DNA from: Aporrectodea caliginosa
Lineage: Eukaryota; Annelida; Clitellata; Crassiclitellata; Lumbricidae
Assembly (NCBI GenBank): GCA_020284085.1
Contig: JACEVL010000807.1
Span: 114,501 to 178,500, forward strand
Direction of reading: 5' to 3'
Length of the DNA: 64,000 nucleotides
The notes beneath the pieces were generated by a model. It was not told the DNA's origin, searched no databases, and was given only the letters and a program-made list of their open reading frames with translations. Positions 56,780-64,000 of the stretch are shown here, piece by piece. Position 1 is the stretch's first letter, and every line of letters starts with the position of its first letter. Made by a program: the position numbers and the translations under genes.

Positions 56780-58070
56780 TAGTATCGGTTGCGGCCGTTC
56801 TATGGCGGAGGTTTTTCCGCAAGAGAGGACGAAGCAATATTGATCCGACTGAAGATATCAGCGAAAGGACTTCCGCATCCCCCAGCAGCACGACCACTGC
56901 AGCGCCCGTCGAAGAAATCTGGAAAGAAGGGCAGAGAGAGGGGAACGGTGAGGAGGAGAAGAACGGAGGACGGGTCGAACGCTGCAAGCGAGATAGAGTA
57001 CCAGGAGGAGATGGAAGAGGACGCCGATGGCCAGAACGAGGAGTACAAGATGGAAGAGTTTAAGGCAGAGGACGAGGAGGACGAACATGGAGGAGTTTAT
57101 GATGTAGTGGTAGAGAGGGGAGGAGGAGGAGAAGAAGAGGTAGGCCAAAGAATCCGTTCGGTGTATGCTCCCTCCTAAGTGGACAGGGCAAAAGGACGGA
57201 CAGACAGCGGTACACAGAGCCACGCAACCAACAGAACCGGCCAGCTCGCAGTTTGCCGCCGCCGCTGCTCTGCTGCTGCTGCTGGTGGTTCGGGCTTCGG
57301 CTAGCTGCGTCGGCGTCGGCGGCTTGGGTTCGGCTACAGAGAGGTTGGTGCATTGATGCTACGCGCGCCGCCGCCACCGCTGCTGCTGCTGCTGTGATTT
57401 TTATGCCTCGTAGCAGGTATAGTGCAAGGCGGCCTCAGAGCGAGCGTCCATTGGCGGATGAGAAGAAGAAGCATCCTCCTCAGCTCCAGTTATATAGTAA
57501 ATCGCGGCGCTCTAAAAACAGCAGTTGGCGTCGCAGTAATAACTTAAGCAGTTATTCACCTTCGTCATAGTCATCGTCATCTTCTTCTTCGTCGCTGGAA
57601 TAATCGCTACGTCGTAGAAGGACGACTGTCGCCAGCCAGCCAGCCAAAGAACGACGACCGACCGCTGACCCTCCTCGCCAGTCGAATGTAAAGGAGTGTG
57701 TCGGCGAGATGTCCTGTCACGCCGTGTCAACGGAAATGTCCAGTAGGTTGTTCCGATTGCGAGGTATACTGCAGATAACGAACGGCCAGGCCATGCTCCC
57801 GATCGAGAGCCAAGGGAGTGGCGTTCGAAGACGCCCGGCTGCTGCATCATGGCGCTTGGCCTGGCCCTGCATGTGGTTGCTTTATTCGGCTGCTGCTGTA
57901 GCTGGTGTGTCCCGTATACGGATGATGATGACGACGACGACGACGCTGTTGTTCCTTGTGGTGATGATAGCGACTACAGTGGCGAAACTGTTGTTGCATG
58001 ATGATGATGGTCATCGTGACGGTATAGTTACGGTATGGGATAGGGTATTGGTGGATATCGATGGGTAATG
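56780..58070. promoter_or_regulatory. CpG- and GC-rich segment, possible promoter region
   Basis: CpG density is clearly above the surroundings, with (GCT), (GCC) and (GAG) runs. Several frames are open here because of the GC bias, so none is trusted. It may mark the 5' end of a gene running right. Confidence 0.35.
57709..58068 (+). CDS. Hypothetical 5' exon with hydrophobic N-terminal region
   Basis: A 119-codon frame in CpG-rich DNA. After MLPIESQGSGVRRRPAAASW it has two hydrophobic stretches (LAWPCMWLLYSAAAVAGV, then TLLFLVVMIATTVAKLLL), then HDDDGHRDGIVTVWDRVLVD. A donor-like GGGTAATG at its end would allow splicing onward. No family is recognised, and the (ATG/ACG) triplet runs argue for caution. 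Confidence 0.22.
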   Translation: MSCHAVSTEMSSRLFRLRGILQITNGQAMLPIESQGSGVRRRPAAASWRLAWPCMWLLYSAAAVAGVSRIRMMMTTTTTLLFLVVMIATTVAKLLLHDDDGHRDGIVTVWDRVLVDIDG

Positions 58071-58249
58071 ATCGCTTTGTCCGCGCGCTTCTCCGCTGTC
58101 CATATGGATTTTGTCCGTTTAGGAGTGGCCATGCCTCCTCGATACCAGTGGCTTATTGACCCGAATTTAGGCAGAGCCACAGTTAAAGCCTGTACATAAT
58201 TACTGATGGCTTTTGAGAGGTATTATTCGTATCCATCCATCCACATATT

Positions 58250-58437
58250 CATCCATCCATCCATCCATCCATCCATCCATCCATCCATCCATCCATCCAT
58301 CCATCCATCCATCCATCCATCCATCCATCCATCCATCCATCCATCCATCCATCCATCCATCCATCCATCCATCCATCCATCCATCCATCCATCCATCCAT
58401 CCATCCATCCATCCATCCATCCACTCATCCATCCATG
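58250..58437. repeat. (CCAT)n microsatellite
   Basis: A tetranucleotide array of about 185 bp. The Ile-His-Pro-Ser and Met-Asp-Gly-Trp frames over it are artefacts. Confidence 0.98.
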
Positions 58438-58449
58438 CATTAATCCCTA

Positions 58450-61190
58450 CATACATACATGTACATATGCATGGATTCATATGTACAGTAACTGTAGATG
58501 CATACATATGTATGTGCGTATTTAACATAGACACTGGCCTACTTAAATCAGTCTACATGAACATGCCAGTACTAAAGAAATAAAGTACTGCATAGCAATG
58601 TAAACTGAATATTATATCAACTGAGTTGGGCCTATGTGCCTTGTCAGGCCTGCATATCCCCATAGCCACGGCTATTTGACAGACATGGTCAATAAAATAT
58701 AGTAGAGGTAAATTAGACATCTGGATCAAGTGAATTTTATTTTATTTTCAGTTTATTTGTTCAATATAATTATCAGTATTTGGCCCTATTCCTCTTTCGT
58801 TAACACAGATAAACAGATTTTCATAAATCTTGTATAGGTCATTGTGAGGGAAAAGAATTATAGAAGATCTGTGTAATAAATTCTGTCATGAATTAACTGA
58901 CTATTGGTACAGGCCTAGTCAAATCTAAATAATAATTTTAATAGGCCTACTTTTAATAAGCTTAACATTGGCCAGTTATGTTGCTTCCAATGCCTCACAA
59001 TGAAAGCAACATAACATTAACTTGACTGATTGACTGAGACTGTTATTTTCAACTTTTTCTATATCCTGAATTTTATTTTATTTTCAGATTATATGTTCAA
59101 TATAATTATCAGTATTTGGCTTTTTGAATCATTAAGCTTAACTGCAATGCATTTGCAACTTCAGGTCATCCTCTGTCCAAGACAGACTGCTTTAGCTTTG
59201 TATTTAACATTTTAGTCGACTGTAATGCTTAGAAAAATACCAATGCTTCTTTTGGCCTGAAGATTGTTTGCTTTGAAACACTATTTTGCCCGATCTGATA
59301 AATACTGCAACTGGAAGTTTCAACGATGAGTTCAAAAAGCTAAAATGATTAAAAAAGTAGGCCTAATAGCTGTCTGATATGTGCATCCTATGAGACAACA
59401 AAGGAAACCTGGTCACTGCAGTGGTTTGCAGCCATAAAATAGAACTCATACACTCTCTAAATTTCCTTTGGGATTCGTAGCTGACTTTTGTGTACTCAGA
59501 ACTGGAACCTAGGTCATTAGGCAAATGTGCTTGATATGCACTCGGCCCAGAGTATAATTGCTTGAAAAGCTAATTATGATAATCTCTAAAAATTGGCATA
59601 GTTCCATTACATGGACAGCAGCTGAATTTAAATAATTTATAGGAGAACGTGAAGCTGTTTTGAGTAGTGCAACAGAAACTAATGTAGTAAAATGTAGCAT
59701 TTTTAAGGAAAGGCTTGGTTCAAAGTAAATTATTCTTGAAGTTTAAATTCTTTCCTAAAATTTTAATGGGTCTTTGTAAAACGTTTTATTTACATCACTG
59801 GAAACTGTTTGTTGTAAGTATAGGGAATCTTTTTTTTCTAAACACATTGATCCATGAAGTAAACTATTACTGCAACTATACCATCAACCTCCCTAAAAAA
59901 GTCCCATACCAAAAACATGTATGGACTATGGTACACTGTACCTTTACAAAACAAAATTTGGCACATTAAGGCGAGGTCGAAGAGCTGATGATATATGTAT
60001 ATTGTAGTAGTAGTAGTAGTAGTAGATTTCGTTTATTAAAATACTAAGTTGACATACTGCAACTTGTTTACCGTACATGGGATAATGACAGAATGAAATT
60101 AAAAACTATAAGTTTATGGCTTTAGTCAGATTGAAAGTTAAATCTTAACATCCCGAATGGTCCGAAATAGAACCAAATTGGGGTTAAGATTGCCATTTGT
60201 ATCGACTCTTCTCAACACTCGTACTCCGAGTTATTCTTCCCATCCCAAGTTGCTTCTTGTGGTATTTTTTGAACAATTTACCATCACTTATATTTATAAT
60301 ATATCTATTTCTTGCTCAATTGGCTGCATACGTAGAGACAAGTTCTGACAAGAAAGGTTGGAAAGGCGTGCTAACAACATTGGAAGACAGGATTAGCCAA
60401 GATGATATGACTTGAAGGTTATAAGATTATCAAGATCAAGACAGCACCAAGACAGTCCTGAAAGAGATGTCCTTTGAATTAGCACTAAACAGAGCGACCA
60501 AAAACCACAGATAAAATCTAGTATGCCCTTTATAAAGATTATGTCCCTCATCTGGCTGTAACGGAGGATGTTTGCAGTATACTTTAAACATACTTTGTTT
60601 ACTCATAGTGAAATACTATGCTAGATGTTTTTGGGTATTTAAACTCTAAGTGAAATCGGGTGTGAGACAATTCCAGAAACCCCAATCCAGAAAATTTTTT
60701 CGCAGTATCCCCGAAATCTATTTTCTGAAGTGAAAAGTAAAGTATTTACGAACATCCAACTTTTAGAGATATTTTCGATTATGCTGTTCAGGATATTGGT
60801 CGACTACTCCATACTAGTTTTCAGGATAGGAAGCCTGATAGAAAACTTGTACTGGGGTATTGAATTCGGTAAATTTAGTATTTTCACGACTTTCGGGGAA
60901 TCGGATATGGAGTAGGCCTATACACATCGTGAAATCGGCCACGTTACTCTTACAGCATTGCCCTAGGTCGCCCCATGCGAACTTCTGGATCAGGCATATT
61001 TTAGGCAACACATATGTTAAGGACTATAGCCTTCAAGCTACGCTTTATCTATTCTGTGCTTCAGCCAAGTGCATGTCGTAAATCGGTTTGCATTCACTAA
61101 ACCGTTGCGTCTTCGCTCGCGGCGTGCTGTAAAGTTGAGCTCTTTCTCTGGCCTGTGCTTGCAACTGAATCGCCATATTGCTAGTGAAAA
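58450..61190. other. No gene or complete repeat recognised
   Basis: AT-rich DNA with short AGT repeats (60006-60025). ATTTTATTTTATTTTCAG-like strings occur at 58736 and 59069, each followed by TTCAATATAATTATCAGTAT, a short direct duplication. No supported exon was found. Confidence 0.5.
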
Positions 61191-61735
61191 TGGGGGGAAC
61201 GGACATTATCCCCCGGACATTATCCCCGGACATTATCCCCCCGATTTTGCGTAGGACATTATCCCCCCCGGACATTATCCCCCCCTCTGTGTAAATATAT
61301 GTATATGTACATATTTATACGTATGTTTGTATATATATGTATTTATATATACATGTACATATGTTATCCTATATATATAGATATATATGGATATATATAT
61401 ATGTATATATGTATATAACTTAAGACTTGTTAATGTCGCTCAGTTCACTTAAGACTTGTTAATGTCGCTCAGTTCAATTAAATAAAAACTTAAATTAATC
61501 AATGCAGCTTCTATTCACGGAAACACTTAAGCATCTTATAAATCAAACTTCCATTTAGGCCAACAACTATTCTCATCATTTTCCTGCATTTCGGCAAGAA
61601 TATTATACGATTATATCTTAGACTGGGGGGATAATGTCCTACCCTGGGGGGATAATGTCCGGGGGGATAATGTCCGGGGGGGATAATGTCCGGGGGGGAT
61701 AATGTCCGGGGGGGATAATGTCCTACACTCGAAAA
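61190..61735. mobile_element. Foldback-type element, complete copy
   Basis: The left arm (61195-61290) has four to five tandem GGACATTATCCCCC units. The right arm (61623-61725) has six inverted GGGGGATAATGTCC units. The inside holds TATATG-rich DNA, a 30-bp duplication (CACTTAAGACTTGTTAATGT) and decayed 37-bp units. No coding capacity or clear target duplication is seen. Confidence 0.8.
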
Positions 61736-61739
61736 TGGC

Positions 61740-63775
61740 GAACCAAATTCCACGCGTGCTGAGTGATTTTTAACTGAATCCGAAATAAAGGAAATTTACG
61801 ATGAAACAGTAACCACGAGCTGGGCACGTACACGGCCTAAATAAAAAATCTTACAAAGAAGTTTACTGCCAACAACTGCAATACAAAAGCGCTGAAATAA
61901 AAGACGAACTGGACGCATGAACTGTCAAAATAGCTCAATAACGTGTTAGATTTAAACGTTGGCCTCCATGTTGTGGTTTTTCAACCGCCTTGCATTCCAA
62001 GTTCCAACTAGTTCTTAGAACAAGAGATTAACTGTGCTTATCAATGACTGCTTGTCAATCCTAGCAAATCTGCAGGTTGTCTCTTCAGACTACTCTAACA
62101 GACTTGTATTTGTCTTCTTGTATAATCGTTTCATTGAAACAAGCATAGGCCTATAGTCCCAGGTGCTTGAGAAACATTAATGGATATCTGAAAGTGTTTT
62201 GCATTTTTGTAAATCAAAGCTAAGAAGGTACGTGAGTATATTATTTAATGAGAAGCATTAGCAAATGCACAGCACTGTACATGGCAAGCTTAATACATTC
62301 AAAAGTTTATATTTACAAACCAAGAATTGAATGAGAGAAGTTATTGCATATCAAGGGGAACATAGGGGAGTAAGAGTAAGGGTTAGTCTTAGGCAAAACA
62401 TAAAGAACTTAAATTCTAGGGAAATCTGCTGTGTGAAATATTTATTGACTCTTGGAAAGTTTACTCTTAAAGAATATTTGCAAGTAGAAATGCTTAGCAT
62501 TTTTCGTAGATTACTACGGGATCGCATAATATAATTTTATTTTATTTAATGGTGTTGGTTAAAGTCTAGAGGCATTGGTTTGCATTCAATAACAACTGGC
62601 CTTGGATTTTATAGTGCCAAAAAAGGTTTACTTGGACCATCAGTTGAATCCGTATTACAGTGGCACAATACCGTAGAAGCTATCCTGGAGTTGAGATTAG
62701 AGATTACACCCACTTGAACTCTTAGTTTTAAATTGGCCATGTAGATTCAAAGCAATGTTCTTCTCATAAAGGGATTTTGAGCTATGGTATCTTACTGAGT
62801 CCATGCTTCTAAGTTTGTTTTCTTAGCTTTTGTGTCTATTGTTTCATTCGATTCGATAGGTGACTCAACGATATAATGGCAGCAGAAAGTAAACTTTATC
62901 AAAGCTCGAATTCCTTTAATAATATTCTTCTTAACCAACATGTATTTAGTTTCTTCACTAGCTACTTCTGTATCATGTAAGCATTCTTTGTTTTGAATTT
63001 CTGCTCAACACATAATAGATTAGCACTTACATATTATGAGAATTAATCACTTCTTCAGTACTGCATTTCAAACAATGTACACACAGTGCTCCTTAATTCA
63101 AAGACTTTTTAAGAACTGTGAATCTGATCTTGGAATCTTGCCGTGACTAGTTAAGGTCTACAGTTTCTGCAAGACACTGCAGTTTCTGCAAGATTCCAAG
63201 ACAAATCGAAAACACTTGCTGAAGTGATTGCTGAAGAGCCCAGAATGATACTGAAGATAAGGCTGCCACTACAGAACTACTTTGGTTGTTAGCCTCTGAT
63301 ATTAAAGCCACCTTTTGAGACCATTTGCCTGCTTAAAACAAGCTTTTAGCCGTTTCACATCTGGTTTAGTTTGACTGATTTTTCCAGGACTTTCTCCAGA
63401 ATATTGGCCATTTACCGGTACATCTGCTGGATGTAATTCTTTGCTGTTATACTAACAACCTTCATATTCTTTCACGCAAGTGGCTGTTGCTGGTAATAAG
63501 GAACCCTTAAACTCCAGCCACCTGAAACTTGGTCTCATCTTCCTGTTATAGCAACCAACTGAGAAGTTATTTTGGATCCTCGGAGTGTTTTTTCTACAGA
63601 AGCTGACCTACTATTGAACTTATCACTACAAATCAATTTTATTTGAAGAGTGTTACTTTGTATTGTACTGGTTGCTTTGAAGCAAGCAGCTTTTATATAT
63701 TGCAAAATTACAGGTGTTACATTGTATTCCATTGTGTGATGCATTGAATTACGTAACATGTTTGCTTGCTTTTAG
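61740..63775. other. No gene recognised
   Basis: AT-rich sequence with no repeat family or exon that I can support. Confidence 0.45.
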
Positions 63776-63820
63776 AAGGGCCACGAATAATCAGAGCTGG
63801 TCTCCTGAAAAGATTTAAAA
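63776..63820 (+). CDS. Candidate 45-nt internal exon
   Basis: A TTGCTTTTAG acceptor and a strong GTAAGT donor bound 45 nt. Only one frame is open, giving GPRIIRAGLLKRFK. No family is recognised. It could belong to a gene starting in the CpG-rich segment near 57-58 kb and continuing past the window. Confidence 0.25.
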
Positions 63821-64000
63821 GTAAGTGTAACAACAGCATAAATTCACATGATATCTGTTGAAATCTATTGAGACTGTTTTGAAACAATATTGTAATGTAG
63901 AATTCAGAAAGTTGAATATTACTGTTTAGCACTATGTTTACTGTGCTGAGATCTTGCAGTCTATGGGCATGCATTGAATTATGCCCCAGGTAAAGTATGG

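Noticed and set aside
56858..57377. Several minus-strand frames in the CpG-rich segment
   Set aside because: GC bias keeps many frames open on both strands; no domain and no splice consistency.
61623..61725. CRISPR-like array
   Set aside because: Units are directly tandem without unique spacers and have an inverted partner, in a eukaryotic genome.

Overview
The window is metazoan nuclear DNA. Genes are split by GT-AG introns into short exons, intergenic and intronic DNA is rich in SINEs, LINE 3' ends, MITEs and microsatellites, and no bacterial-type operon is present. The repeated octamer-like string TAGGCCTA/AGGCCTA and the gene content (a BRICHOS type II membrane protein, WDR26, PNPO, an NZF-finger adaptor) suggest a marine invertebrate deuterostome, perhaps an echinoderm. 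That taxon call is an inference, not proven by the sequence.

Four protein-coding genes can be supported. (1) Minus strand, 7166 to 1493: a six-exon gene for a 321-residue type II membrane protein with a BRICHOS domain, a dibasic convertase-like site and a Cys/Tyr-rich C-terminal peptide, laid out like chondromodulin/tenomodulin. (2) Minus strand, 11056 to 9509: an apparently intronless 515-residue protein with an N-terminal PH/WH1-like domain, proline-rich SH3-ligand motifs and three RanBP2/NZF-type zinc fingers. It lies between 67-bp inverted repeats at 9252 and 13866. (3) Plus strand, 22238 to 38495: WDR26 (LisH-CTLH-WD40 subunit of the GID/CTLH ubiquitin ligase), reconstructed as 15 coding exons with consistent phases and a 594-residue product. 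(4) Minus strand, 49774 to 45010: pyridoxine-5'-phosphate oxidase (PNPO), six exons, 226 residues, possibly lacking an upstream first exon.

Layout: 1-395 is a foldback-type repeat; 1493-7166 is the BRICHOS gene with a 1-kb hAT-like element and a 670-bp trinucleotide array in one intron; 9252-13866 is the inverted-repeat-bounded block with the NZF gene; 13.9-22 kb is gene-poor and full of microsatellites, a dimeric tRNA-type SINE and LINE fragments; 22.2-38.5 kb is WDR26, whose introns hold several non-autonomous DNA transposons, a 16-copy 31-bp satellite and a 27-bp array copied from its own exon-6 splice acceptor; 38.5-45 kb is its probable 3' UTR plus LINE ends; 45-49.8 kb is PNPO; 50-52 kb holds a MITE and a duplicated CpG-rich block with an NRF-1-like palindrome; 52-64 kb is mostly unrecognised, with a CpG-rich segment at 56.8-58.1 kb, a second complete foldback element at 61.2-61.7 kb and one candidate small exon at the right edge.

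The four genes do not form a pathway. The most unusual signals are the exon-6-derived acceptor array in WDR26, the GGACATTATCCCCC foldback family with its 37-bp inner repeats, the inverted repeats around the NZF gene, and the dimeric SINE.
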